Shown here in pieces: positions 17,159 through 26,175 of a stretch of 64,000 bases of DNA. Numbering within the stretch: position 1 is the first letter of the stretch; each line of letters opens with the position of its first letter. Made by a program: the position numbers and the translations under genes. The notes under the pieces were generated by a model. The model was given only the letters and a program-made list of their open reading frames with translations, ran no database searches and was not told where the DNA came from. Source of the DNA: Pedobacter jejuensis (GTDB lineage: Bacteria; Bacteroidota; Bacteroidia; Sphingobacteriales; Sphingobacteriaceae); NCBI RefSeq assembly GCF_003725795.1, contig NZ_RBEE01000004.1, positions 124,001-188,000 of the forward strand, given 5' to 3'.

Positions 17159-18796
17159 ATGACCTATGCCAAAATCAATGAAAAGTTTGAGCAATTCCCA
17201 AAACTTGATACACTCATCTTTTCTTTTGGTATCCTAAAACTTTTAATTCATCTAATTGCCCTTAATGCTTACGGTTTACACGCAGATGAACTTTACTACA
17301 TCGAATTAAGTAAAGATTTTGCCTGGGGTTTTTTAGATATATCGCCATTTGTAACTTGGATTGGTAAACTTTCATCCATATTATTCGGCTCATCTATTAT
17401 GAGTTGGAGAATTTTTCCATGCTTATTTTCAGCTTTGACGGTTATGCTGACTGGGTACATTGCAAAATACCTTGGTGGTGGCAAGCTTGCCGTAATAATT
17501 GCATGCTCTGCAATAATTTGCTCACCATCATTTTTAGCCACATCATATTTACTGCAACCGGTAGTATTCGATGAGTTTTTCTGGACTTTATTAGCCTTTG
17601 CCGTAATTGCCTTTCAAAAAACGAAGAAAGAATCATTCCTTTATCTCGCATCTGCCGCTTTTGCATTTGGAATGCTGAATAAATACACCATTTTAATTTA
17701 TGTGGTTTCATTGGGTTTTGCTTCACTCCTATTAAATCCAACATCTTTTTTTCCAGCATTCAAAAAATTTTTAAAGCCCGGTTTACTCTTTTTGTTAATT
17801 GTAGCTCCAAACATCATCTGGCAATGGCTGCATGGCTTCCCTATTTTCCACTATTCTACTATTGTTGGTAAGGGCTCGTTTTCGTTTGAGCCCGGCGATT
17901 ACCTTTTTCAACTATTTTTCTTTCATGGGGCAAGTGTTGCTGTTTGGTCTGCTGGTTTTGTATTCCTGCTATTCTATCAAAAAAAAAGAGACCCTTTATT
18001 GATATGGCCAATTTCATTCCTAGTCGTTATTGTGGTTCTTGCTGTGTTAAAAGGCAAACTATATTATGGTCTTGGCATTTTCCCTTTATTTTTTGCGGCC
18101 GGAGGATATTGTTGGGCAATTTTGATAGGAAAATTTAAGTTAAATAGGCAAATAGCATTTGTAGCCACACTTTACCTTTTTGCATTATTTAGCTTGCCTG
18201 TAGTCATTCCGGTTTTATCAATTGCAAAGTGTAAAAGATATCTATCAGATGTAGTTTCATTAACAGGCTTTTCGCGACCATTGGTATGGGAAGATGGAAC
18301 TCAAGGCTCTATTCCACAATTTTTCGCAGATATGTGTGGCTGGGAAATGCTGGCAAAAAAAGTAAATCTTGCGGCTGACATTAAACATGCTGAAAACACC
18401 ATCGTTTTGACAGATAATTATGCAATTGCAGGAGGATTAAAATATTATGGCGGCAGTAAAATGCCAAAAGTAATTTCGGTTAATAATAGTTTCCTGCTCA
18501 ATTCGCCTGAAAAACTAAAATCAGAAAGTATTATTTATTTATCTAAAGAGCAACCAAATCAAGTGATTAATTTAGCAAAGCATGTTCAACTCATGGAAAT
18601 ATTGAAGATAGAAAACTCACACTTAAATGGAATTAAGATTTATAAACTCTCTGGCTTAACTGATGTAATTAAGCGAAAGTATATACAGGATAGGTATAGT
18701 TTTTATCCAAATTTAGAAAACGTAAACCAACAAGAAATTTATAATAAAAGCACTAAACCTAATGGAAACTCTTTATTATGGAAAATTTTTAATTAA
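17159..18796 (+). CDS. GT39-like (ArnT/PMT-type) integral-membrane glycosyltransferase
   Basis: 545 residues from the ATG at 17159. A TTG at 17150 lies inside the -7 box. About ten or eleven hydrophobic segments fill residues 20-360, followed by a soluble C-terminal part. The first loop has HADELYYIELSKDFAWGFLD, with the acidic Asp-Glu pair of dolichyl- and undecaprenyl-phosphate sugar transferases, then PFVTWIGKLS. Such proteins transfer a sugar from a lipid carrier to lipid A, glycan or protein at the outer face of the inner membrane. Donor and acceptor are unknown. The gene stands alone on the plus strand. Confidence 0.88.
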   Translation: MTYAKINEKFEQFPKLDTLIFSFGILKLLIHLIALNAYGLHADELYYIELSKDFAWGFLDISPFVTWIGKLSSILFGSSIMSWRIFPCLFSALTVMLTGYIAKYLGGGKLAVIIACSAIICSPSFLATSYLLQPVVFDEFFWTLLAFAVIAFQKTKKESFLYLASAAFAFGMLNKYTILIYVVSLGFASLLLNPTSFFPAFKKFLKPGLLFLLIVAPNIIWQWLHGFPIFHYSTIVGKGSFSFEPGDYLFQLFFFHGASVAVWSAGFVFLLFYQKKRDPLLIWPISFLVVIVVLAVLKGKLYYGLGIFPLFFAAGGYCWAILIGKFKLNRQIAFVATLYLFALFSLPVVIPVLSIAKCKRYLSDVVSLTGFSRPLVWEDGTQGSIPQFFADMCGWEMLAKKVNLAADIKHAENTIVLTDNYAIAGGLKYYGGSKMPKVISVNNSFLLNSPEKLKSESIIYLSKEQPNQVINLAKHVQLMEILKIENSHLNGIKIYKLSGLTDVIKRKYIQDRYSFYPNLENVNQQEIYNKSTKPNGNSLLWKIFN

Positions 18797-18827
18797 CTGG
18801 TTTAGTTACATATAGATGAGAATGGTA

Positions 18828-18863
18828 CAAGTTTGGAAATAACAGAGGTCATCTCCAAACTTG
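18828..18863. terminator. Hairpin between convergent genes
   Basis: CAAGTTTGGA (18828-18837) and TCCAAACTTG (18854-18863) form a perfect 10-bp stem with a 16-nt loop. It lies between the ends of the GT39-type gene and the small minus-strand gene and could terminate both. No strong T-run follows. Confidence 0.4.
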
Positions 18864-18879
18864 CAATTACTAACTGATT

Positions 18880-19224
18880 TTAGCCTTCGTTGATATGGCG
18901 ATGCACATATTCTTCAACATTTAATAAGTCGTTGTCAACTTGTTCTTTTGCAGTCATAGAATCGTAATGCGTAGAATCTTCGTCAAACTTACTAAACAAT
19001 GAAAGTTTAATTAATTCTTCGCCAGTAGCAGATTCTTCAGTATTGGCTTGCCCGATTACAGTAAATATTCCTGAAATACCATCATGTACAAAACTGTATT
19101 TCACCTGCAATTCGTTCACATCATCGGTAGGAATTTCAGAAATTTCTGTATATTCTCTATCCATAACTGTTTCTAATCCTTGTTTTATTAAAGCAATAGC
19201 TTTTTGTTTTTTCTCGTCGTTCAT
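18880..19224 (-). CDS. Conserved-looking small acidic protein of unknown function
   Basis: 114 residues, MNDEKKQKAIALIKQGLETV at the start. The chain is soluble and acidic, with a central beta-rich part (QVKYSFVHDGISGIFTVIG) and a charged C-terminus (NDLLNVEEYVHRHINEG). There is no signal peptide, membrane segment or Cys cluster. I do not recognise the family. It faces the GT39-type gene tail to tail and is divergent from treZ. The regular composition and clean start support a real gene. Confidence 0.65.
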   Translation of the reverse strand: MNDEKKQKAIALIKQGLETVMDREYTEISEIPTDDVNELQVKYSFVHDGISGIFTVIGQANTEESATGEELIKLSLFSKFDEDSTHYDSMTAKEQVDNDLLNVEEYVHRHINEG

Positions 19225-19379
19225 ATTCTACGTCTAAGGTATTTTATTCTCCTAATTAACAGAAAAGGACATGCGTATGTTTTGAATCACACATATAAAT
19301 ATTTAAGGTCTTGTAATATAAATTCTCCGAAACTATAGTTGTTGAATTTTGTTGTTTCCAAAAAACAGATTAAGAATTG

Positions 19380-21248
19380 ATGCAACTCGACATATCTAAA
19401 AGAAAAATTGGTTTAAATTTCGATGAATATGGTAGTGCAGAAATTTGGTTGTGGGCGCCAAATTTAATTGATGTTTCTATCGTGATAGAAGAATTGAATA
19501 TCATTATTAAGCTGGAAAAACAAGATAAAGGCTATTGGTATTTAAAAACTGATAAAATAAAATCCTTGAACAGATATTGTTTTGAAATCACAAGGTTTTC
19601 TGCAGCTGAAAATCTATCAAACCAAAACATAAAAACGCTTCGAGCAGATCCGGCAGCTCTGTTTTTAGATAAAGAAAATTCAATCGCATTTGATACAAGT
19701 TCTTATCAATGGACCGACCAAAACTGGAAAGGAATTAAGCTTAAAGACTATCTTATTTATGAATTGCATACTGGTACATTTACACCAGAAGGAACTTTCG
19801 AATCTATCATTTCAAAATTAAATTATCTGGTAGATTTGGGCATCACCGCAATAGAAATTATGCCGATAAGCCAATTTTCTGGCGATAGAAATTGGGGTTA
19901 TGATGGTGTTTTCCCTTTTGCAGTGCAAAACAGTTATGGTGGCCCGCAACAATTACAACGATTGGTAAATGCTTGTCATGATAAAGGTTTAGCCGTAATT
20001 TTAGATGTGGTGTACAATCACCTTGGTCCGGAAGGAAATTATTTTAGCGAATTTGCGCCTTACTTTACCGAAAAACACCACACACCTTGGGGAAGTGCTA
20101 TAAATTTCGATGATTTTGGCAGTGAGGGTGTAAGAAACTACTACATTGAAAATGCGTTAATGTGGTTCCGCGATTTTCATATTGATGCACTGAGATTAGA
20201 TGCTGTTCATGCAATCAAAGATTCAAGCGCAGAACATATTTTGGCCGAAATCAAACATCGCACCACTCAGCTAACTGAAATAACCGGACGTACTTATTAT
20301 TTAATCGCAGAGTCTGATTTAAACGATAATCGATATATAAATCCTCTTGAGCATGGTGGCTATGGTATGGATGCCCAATGGATTGATGAATTTCATCATG
20401 CTTTGTGGGTTGCTGCCGGACAAGAAAAAAATGGTTATTATGCAGATTTTGACGGAATAACACACCTCGCCAAATCGTTTAATGATGCGTATGTGTATGA
20501 TGGTCAATTCTCTAAACACCGCAACAAAAATTTTGGCAAACCGGCTAATAATCCAGGCGAACAATTCGTGGTTTTTTCTCAAAATCACGACCAGATTGGC
20601 AATCGTATGCTAGGTGAAAGAAGCAGCACTTTGGTGAGCTTCGAAATGTTAAAACTAATGGCTGCCACCGTTTTTGTTTCTCCATTTTTGCCCTTAATTT
20701 TTATGGGCGAAGAATGGGCTGAAACCAACCCTTTCCAATTTTTTATCAGCCATAACGAAAAAGAATTGGTTGATGCTGTGCGAAAAGGTAGAAAAGAAGA
20801 GTTTATTGCCTTTCATAGTGAGGGCGAAATACCCGACCCACAATTAGAATTGGCTTTTACGGCTTCAAAACTCGATTGGGAAAAACCTGCAATGGGCAAT
20901 TATAAATTAATGCTCAATTACTACAAAAACCTGATTGCATTAAGAAAAAATAACGCTGCATTAAATACATTAGATAGAAAAGGCACTAAGGCGAAAGCCT
21001 ATGAAGCCAAGAACACAATTGTATTAACTCGCAAAAGTACCAACCAAAAAATAATCTGTCTGCTTAATTTTTCAATTGATATTCAAAATATAGAAATAGA
21101 AAATTTATCAGATAAATGGGAACTTTTACTTGATTCATCAGATAAAAAGTATGTTGGACCTAACTTAAACAACACAAATTTTACGCACAACGGCATGGTA
21201 GATATTAATCCAGAATCCGTTTTAATTTTTTCACTTACCGATGAATAA
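19380..21248 (+). CDS. treZ: Malto-oligosyltrehalose trehalohydrolase TreZ
   Basis: 622 residues from the ATG at 19380. A TTG at 19377 is adjacent. An N-terminal beta-sandwich (about 1-105) precedes a GH13 barrel with ELHTGTFTPEGTFESII, ILDVVYNHLGPEGNYF, the nucleophile Asp274 in ALRLDAVHAI, the acid/base Glu311 in LIAESDLND and FSQNHDQIGNR. These are typical of TreZ. It releases trehalose from maltooligosyl-trehalose. The next gene, the TreY-MalQ fusion, overlaps its last 8 nt, so the pair is translationally coupled and forms the TreY-TreZ route from maltodextrin to trehalose. Confidence 0.95.
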   Translation: MQLDISKRKIGLNFDEYGSAEIWLWAPNLIDVSIVIEELNIIIKLEKQDKGYWYLKTDKIKSLNRYCFEITRFSAAENLSNQNIKTLRADPAALFLDKENSIAFDTSSYQWTDQNWKGIKLKDYLIYELHTGTFTPEGTFESIISKLNYLVDLGITAIEIMPISQFSGDRNWGYDGVFPFAVQNSYGGPQQLQRLVNACHDKGLAVILDVVYNHLGPEGNYFSEFAPYFTEKHHTPWGSAINFDDFGSEGVRNYYIENALMWFRDFHIDALRLDAVHAIKDSSAEHILAEIKHRTTQLTEITGRTYYLIAESDLNDNRYINPLEHGGYGMDAQWIDEFHHALWVAAGQEKNGYYADFDGITHLAKSFNDAYVYDGQFSKHRNKNFGKPANNPGEQFVVFSQNHDQIGNRMLGERSSTLVSFEMLKLMAATVFVSPFLPLIFMGEEWAETNPFQFFISHNEKELVDAVRKGRKEEFIAFHSEGEIPDPQLELAFTASKLDWEKPAMGNYKLMLNYYKNLIALRKNNAALNTLDRKGTKAKAYEAKNTIVLTRKSTNQKIICLLNFSIDIQNIEIENLSDKWELLLDSSDKKYVGPNLNNTNFTHNGMVDINPESVLIFSLTDE

Positions 21249-24200
21249 TCCATCTTCTACATATCGAATTCAATTTCACAAAGATTTTAATTTTAATGAT
21301 TTTGAAAGAATTATCCCTTACTTGATAGATTTAGGGATTGACACCATTTATGCATCACCAATTTTTGAGGCAATTCCTGGGAGCACACATGGCTACGATG
21401 TAGTAAATCCACATAAACTAAATGCAGAAATTGGCACAGAAAAACAGCTTCTGGCTATTTCTAAAAAATTAAAAAAAGCAGGTATAAAATGGTTGCAGGA
21501 TATTGTGCCAAACCACACGGCATTTCATCCTAAAAACCAAATGCTTATGGATGTTTTAGAAAATGGTTCCAAATCAAAATATGCTAACTTTTTCGATATC
21601 GATTTTGAAAAAAGCGATGGAAGATTGATGGTTCCTTTTTTGGGGGAAGATTCACAGCAAGCAATCAAAAATGGAAATGTTATTCTAAAAAAAATTAAAG
21701 GCAAATTTTTCTTAAGCGCAGGCGATTCAGATTGGCCGGTAAATCAAGAAACAGCAAATATTCTTCAAAAAGAAAACCTTAAAAAACGCAATAGCCAAAC
21801 AGATTTCATACAGCAAATTGCCGATGCACAACATTACCGTTTATGCAACTGGCAAGAAACCAATAGCAATATCAATTACCGTCGGTTTTTTACGGTAAAT
21901 GCGCTTATTTGTGTTAATATTCAACACGAAGAAGTTTTTAATGATTACCACAATTATATTTTCGAACTTTTTAATAAGGGCGTATTTCAAGGTTTTAGAA
22001 TTGACCATATAGATGGACTTTACGACCCAAAATTATACCTGGAAATGTTAAGGAAAAAAGTTGGTGATGAGACATATCTGGTTGTAGAAAAAATTCTGGA
22101 ACATGGCGAAGAAATGCCATCAGACTGGAAAATGGAAGGAAATACAGGTTACGATTTCCTGGCGATTTCAAATAACCTATTTACCAATACCGAAGCTGAA
22201 AATTCATTTAATAAACTTTATCAAAACGTTATCGGTAAAAAGCTAAACCCAGAAGAGCTTATTTATCAGAAGAAAAGCAACATTTTGTGGAAACACATGG
22301 CAGGCGAATTGGATAATCTATTTGAATTGTTTAATTCCTCAAATCTTTCACCAGAAAATGCAATTAGCAATAGGGATTTAAAAGAAGGAATAGCAGAGTT
22401 CTTGATTCAAATGCCTGTTTATAGATATTATCACTACGAATTTCCTCAGAAAGCGACTCATGTAGAAAAACTGCAAAGCATCATTCAAAAGATGATGGAT
22501 AAAGAGGCTACAAAAGAGGTTGGTGAATTATTTTATAAGCTATTTATTCAAGAGCCACTTAAAAATACTGCTGAAGAAAATCAGAAACTGAGTCAATTTT
22601 ACCAGCGCTGTATGCAGTTTACTGGTCCGCTGATGGCCAAAGGCGTTGAAGATACATTGATGTTTACCTACAACCGTTTTGTAGGGCATTCGGAAGTTGG
22701 CGATGCACCACATGCGTTTGGGCTTTCTATCAGTCAATTTCATGAAACCATGATTGACAGACAGAAAAACTGGCCTTTAAGTATGAATGGAAGTTCGACG
22801 CATGATACAAAAAAAGGAGAAGATTTTAGGGCAAGGTTAAACGTACTGACAGATGTTCCGCAGCAATGGAAAGAACTAATTAAGAAGCTTCAGGTTTCTG
22901 CAACCGAAATTCAAAACAGTTATCCAAAATTAAAAAAACTTCATAAAAACGACATTTACCTAATCTTTCAAACCGTTATCGGATCATTACCTTTTCCAGG
23001 TGAAGACAGCGATGATATTGGTATTCGCTTAGAACAATTCATAGAAAAAGCACTTAGAGAGGCAAAAAAACGTTCGAACTGGGAAAATCCAGATGAAAAA
23101 TATGAGCAAAATTTGAAAGAATTTACTCAGAAACTTTTAGATAAAGAGCATCCAGCCTTAAAGTTGATAAATGATTTCATCAGTTCCATTTCAGAATTTA
23201 CAATAATCAATAGTTTGGCTCAAGTAACTTTAAAATTTATGAGTCCTGGTGTTCCTGATGTGTATCAAGGAACTGAGCTTTGGGATTTAAGCCTGGTTGA
23301 TCCAGATAACAGACGACCTGTTGATTATAATTTACGAAAGGAATTACTAAGTAGCATCAATGAAAATGCTTCATTAAAAAATATTTGGGAAGAAAGGTTA
23401 TCAGGAAAAATAAAACTTTGGCTAACCCAAATTTTAGCTAAGTGCAGGAAGTCAGAAAAAGAAATTTTTGATTCTGGCACATACATTCCAATTTCAGTTA
23501 CAGGTAAATATGCCGAACACATTTTGGCATTTGCCCGCCAGCTTAACGAAAAATGGATAATTACGGTAATACCTGTGGGTTTAGCAAAAGTAGCTGAAGA
23601 ACAAAATTTGCCTGTTAATAAACTCAATTGGGATAATACGCAGATTATACTTCCACAAGAGGCGCCGCTAGAATGGTTAAATTTGTTGCATCAAAAAGAA
23701 GGGCATAAAGATATTTTAAATAACGGCATATTAATCAATCAGCTGTTTGTTGAGTTGCCAATTGCGATTATAAAATCTATACCGAAAAAGAAGAGTCGTT
23801 CTGCAGGTATTTTAATGCACATTTCATCTCTACCTTCAAAATTCGGTATTGGTGACATGGGTGCGGGCGCTTACAATTTTATTGACTTCCTACACAAATC
23901 AAGACAAAAATATTGGCAAATATTACCTTTAAATCCAACCAAGGCAGAAAATGGATATTCTCCGTATTCCAGCAATTCATCAACAGCGGGTAACATTTTG
24001 TTAATCAGTCCGGAAGAATTGCTAAACGAAGGCTTAATTACAGCAGCAGAGTTAAGTGCTGCAAAAATACCAATATCAAACAAAATAGATTTTGAAAAAG
24101 TAGAAACGCTAAAATTTAAGCTACTTAAAACGGCATATTCAAACTACTGTGAAAGCAGACCGAAAAGCCTTGAGAAAGCCTTTATCACTTTTTGCAAAAC

Positions 24201-25299
24201 CGAAAGCGATTGGCTGGATAGCTTTGCTATTTATACTGCTATAAAAGCTCATCACCAAAATTTGGAATGGTACAATTGGCCTAAACCATACAAATTCCGC
24301 GATGCTGAAACCCTTCTGGATTTTGAAAAAACGTATAAAAGCGAAATAGAAGAAATAAAATGGCAACAATTTATTTTCTTTCGCCAATGGAAAAAGCTAA
24401 AAACTCTAGCCAATAAGAATGATATTCAAATCATTGGAGATTTACCTTTTTATCTGGATTATGATTCGGTAGAAGTTTGGTCGACACCTGAAAATTTTAT
24501 TTTAGATGAGCAGTTAAACAAAGTTTTAGTTGCGGGTGTACCACCAGATTATTTTAATGAATTGGGCCAGCTTTGGGGTATGCCAATATTTAATTGGCCG
24601 TACATGAAGGGCAATAAGTATTCCTGGTGGCTAAATCGATTACAAAAAAACATGGAATTGTTCGATTTGTTGAGGTTAGATCACTTCAGAGCGTTTGCAT
24701 CTTACTGGCAAGTTCCGGCAGAAAATACAGATGCAATTCATGGCAGTTGGGAAGACGGTCCAGGTGCCGAATTTTTTGAAATCATGAAATCGCATTTTGG
24801 CAAATTACCTTTCATTGCTGAAGATTTAGGAGAAACATCTGAAGCAGCGGAAGACATTATTAAAAAATTCGAGTTACCAGGAATGAAGGTACTTCAGTTT
24901 GCCTTTGGCGAACATATCGGAGATTCAATCCACGCCACACATAATTTTGACACACCGGATTGCACAGTGTATTCGGGAACGCACGATAACAATACAATTA
25001 AAGGTTGGTTTAAAAATGAAACCGATTCTGCTTTGCACAAACGCCTATTTGCATATACAGGAATACATGTAAATGAGAAGAATATAAATGAGATTATAAT
25101 ACGTTTATGCTATTCATCCATTGCAAAATTGGCAATTTTACCTATTCAAGATGTTTTAGGACTAGATAGCGAAGCACGAATAAATATGCCCGGAACAAAT
25201 AATAATATAAACTGGAGATGGGTTGTTTCTGCTGAAGCTTTGAATAAAAAAGTTGCAGATAAGATTAAATTTATGGTAGAACTTTATGGCAGGGTTTAA
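21241..25299 (+). CDS. Fused maltooligosyl-trehalose synthase TreY and 4-alpha-glucanotransferase MalQ
   Basis: 1352 residues. Residues 1-840 are a TreY-type GH13 enzyme: STYRIQFHKDFNFNDFERII, YASPIFEAIPGSTHGYDVV, QDIVPNHTAFH, the nucleophile Asp in GFRIDHIDGLYDP, the acid/base Glu in LVVEKILEHGE, and SPGVPDVYQGTELWDLSLVDP. From about residue 850 a GH77 MalQ domain starts with GILMHISSLPSKFGIGDMG and continues through LNPTKAENGYSPYSSNSS, IGDLPFYL, LLRLDHFRAFASYWQVP and FIAEDLGETSE. TreY isomerises the reducing end of maltodextrin to trehalose. MalQ would redistribute short maltodextrins into chains long enough for TreY. It overlaps treZ by 8 nt. No frameshift is seen. Confidence 0.94.
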   Translation: MNNPSSTYRIQFHKDFNFNDFERIIPYLIDLGIDTIYASPIFEAIPGSTHGYDVVNPHKLNAEIGTEKQLLAISKKLKKAGIKWLQDIVPNHTAFHPKNQMLMDVLENGSKSKYANFFDIDFEKSDGRLMVPFLGEDSQQAIKNGNVILKKIKGKFFLSAGDSDWPVNQETANILQKENLKKRNSQTDFIQQIADAQHYRLCNWQETNSNINYRRFFTVNALICVNIQHEEVFNDYHNYIFELFNKGVFQGFRIDHIDGLYDPKLYLEMLRKKVGDETYLVVEKILEHGEEMPSDWKMEGNTGYDFLAISNNLFTNTEAENSFNKLYQNVIGKKLNPEELIYQKKSNILWKHMAGELDNLFELFNSSNLSPENAISNRDLKEGIAEFLIQMPVYRYYHYEFPQKATHVEKLQSIIQKMMDKEATKEVGELFYKLFIQEPLKNTAEENQKLSQFYQRCMQFTGPLMAKGVEDTLMFTYNRFVGHSEVGDAPHAFGLSISQFHETMIDRQKNWPLSMNGSSTHDTKKGEDFRARLNVLTDVPQQWKELIKKLQVSATEIQNSYPKLKKLHKNDIYLIFQTVIGSLPFPGEDSDDIGIRLEQFIEKALREAKKRSNWENPDEKYEQNLKEFTQKLLDKEHPALKLINDFISSISEFTIINSLAQVTLKFMSPGVPDVYQGTELWDLSLVDPDNRRPVDYNLRKELLSSINENASLKNIWEERLSGKIKLWLTQILAKCRKSEKEIFDSGTYIPISVTGKYAEHILAFARQLNEKWIITVIPVGLAKVAEEQNLPVNKLNWDNTQIILPQEAPLEWLNLLHQKEGHKDILNNGILINQLFVELPIAIIKSIPKKKSRSAGILMHISSLPSKFGIGDMGAGAYNFIDFLHKSRQKYWQILPLNPTKAENGYSPYSSNSSTAGNILLISPEELLNEGLITAAELSAAKIPISNKIDFEKVETLKFKLLKTAYSNYCESRPKSLEKAFITFCKTESDWLDSFAIYTAIKAHHQNLEWYNWPKPYKFRDAETLLDFEKTYKSEIEEIKWQQFIFFRQWKKLKTLANKNDIQIIGDLPFYLDYDSVEVWSTPENFILDEQLNKVLVAGVPPDYFNELGQLWGMPIFNWPYMKGNKYSWWLNRLQKNMELFDLLRLDHFRAFASYWQVPAENTDAIHGSWEDGPGAEFFEIMKSHFGKLPFIAEDLGETSEAAEDIIKKFELPGMKVLQFAFGEHIGDSIHATHNFDTPDCTVYSGTHDNNTIKGWFKNETDSALHKRLFAYTGIHVNEKNINEIIIRLCYSSIAKLAILPIQDVLGLDSEARINMPGTNNNINWRWVVSAEALNKKVADKIKFMVELYGRV

Positions 25300-25316
25300 G
25301 TTATATAGCTAACGTT

Positions 25317-25341
25317 TAAGTGTGCTTAATAAAAGCACTTA
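25317..25341. terminator. Hairpin after the TreY-MalQ gene
   Basis: TGCTT (25323-25327) pairs with AAGCA (25333-25337) around a 5-nt loop. After a 2-nt bulge the stem continues as TAAG/CTTA. It begins 18 nt after the stop codon. Weak, no T-run. Confidence 0.3.
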
Positions 25342-25367
25342 TCACTAATAAATCAATGCCGGCTAAA

Positions 25368-25638
25368 CCTCACCCTGTCAATGTCAGTAGTTTTTTGTTT
25401 TGTCATAACATCCCTCTCCTGAAAGAGAGGGAAAACAAGGACTGTGCTTTTAACCCTTGATAATGATGAATATAAAAATAACTTCATATTTCTTAAGCAA
25501 CTTAAAAATCGACTATTAATACCCCATCAAAAAAACTGAATGTTAAAACCTGTGCATCACTCACTGACTGCAAATCCCTCTCTTCAAGGAGAGGGAAAGC
25601 ACAACAAAGGCCAAATCAAAACCTTTGATAGGGTGAGG
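25368..25638. repeat. Family A palindromic intergenic element, copy A1 (complete)
   Basis: This 271-bp element fills most of the 420-bp gap between the TreY-MalQ and hsp20 ends. It starts with CCTCACCCT (25368-25376) and ends with the reverse complement AGGGTGAGG (25630-25638). Two internal hairpins are TCCCTCTC-ctgaaa-GAGAGGGA (25411-25432) and TCCCTCTC-ttcaag-GAGAGGGA (25575-25596). The same layout recurs at 52344, 60365 and 60640. No open reading frame of note lies inside, so it looks like a non-autonomous MITE- or REP-like unit. Confidence 0.75.
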
Positions 25639-25661
25639 TAAAAAAGGTTTTTGATTTGGCC
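25609..25661. terminator. Long hairpin overlapping the right end of element A1, downstream of hsp20
   Basis: GGCCAAATCAAAACCTT (25609-25625) and AAGGTTTTTGATTTGGCC (25644-25661) are inverted copies that differ by one extra T. The loop holds the AGGGTGAGG terminus. Read on the minus strand it lies about 60 nt after the hsp20 stop, so it may end that transcript. Confidence 0.45.
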
Positions 25662-25719
25662 GGTACAGATTAGAAAATTTTAATAAATGATACAGCCTCT
25701 TTGCTATCCATTAAAAAAA

Positions 25720-26160
25720 TTATTCAATTTCGATTTGACGAGAAACCATTTTAGCTTCTTCACGCTTTGCGATGTTTATGGTTAAAATTCCATCGTTGTA
25801 TTTAGCATCGATTTGTTCTGCGTTTGCAGTTTCTGGCAGTGTGAACGACCTTGTAAATGAAGTATAGCTAAATTCACGTTTTGCATAATTTCGGTCTTGA
25901 TAATCATCCTGATAAGATTTATCGACTGAAATTGTTAGCACATCTCCATCCAGTTTTATTCTGAAATCATCTTTCTGTAGCCCTGGTGCAGCAAGTTCGA
26001 TGTGAAAATTATCGGTAGATTCACTGATATTGGTAGCAGGTACACGCGATACCAATCTATCTGCAAAAAATGTGTCGTTAAAGATAGAATCGAACACATT
26101 ACTCATTTCTGGTAAAGCACCATTTTTCTTGTTTTGAGAATTAAATTTAACCAGTGTCAT
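25720..26160 (-). CDS. Small heat-shock protein, Hsp20/alpha-crystallin family
   Basis: 146 residues, normal for bacterial Hsp20. The alpha-crystallin domain spans about residues 38-146. It has the beta-strand pattern NFHIELAAPGLQKDDFRIKL, then FSYTSFTRSFTLPETANAEQ, and the hallmark A-x-x-x-x-G-I-L segment YNDGILTINIAKRE. The C-terminal extension ends VSRQIEIE. It acts as an ATP-independent holdase that binds unfolding proteins in the cytoplasm. The start is supported by a very strong Shine-Dalgarno sequence, unusual for this phylum. It converges with the TreY-MalQ gene. Trehalose synthesis and a holdase side by side hints at stress protection, but they are not in one operon. Confidence 0.95.
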   Translation of the reverse strand: MTLVKFNSQNKKNGALPEMSNVFDSIFNDTFFADRLVSRVPATNISESTDNFHIELAAPGLQKDDFRIKLDGDVLTISVDKSYQDDYQDRNYAKREFSYTSFTRSFTLPETANAEQIDAKYNDGILTINIAKREEAKMVSRQIEIE

Positions 26161-26168
26161 AGGTTTTT

Positions 26169-26175
26169 CCTCCTT
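26169..26175 (-). promoter_or_regulatory. Strong Shine-Dalgarno sequence of hsp20
   Basis: On the minus strand AAGGAGG lies 8 nt before the ATG at 26160. Most genes in this window lack such a motif, as is usual in Bacteroidota, so it fixes the start and suggests high translation. Confidence 0.75.

Noticed and set aside
25300-25719. CRISPR array, because of repeated CCCTCTC motifs
   Set aside because: The repeats are hairpins within MITE-like units, not evenly spaced direct repeats with unique spacers, and no cas genes are present.
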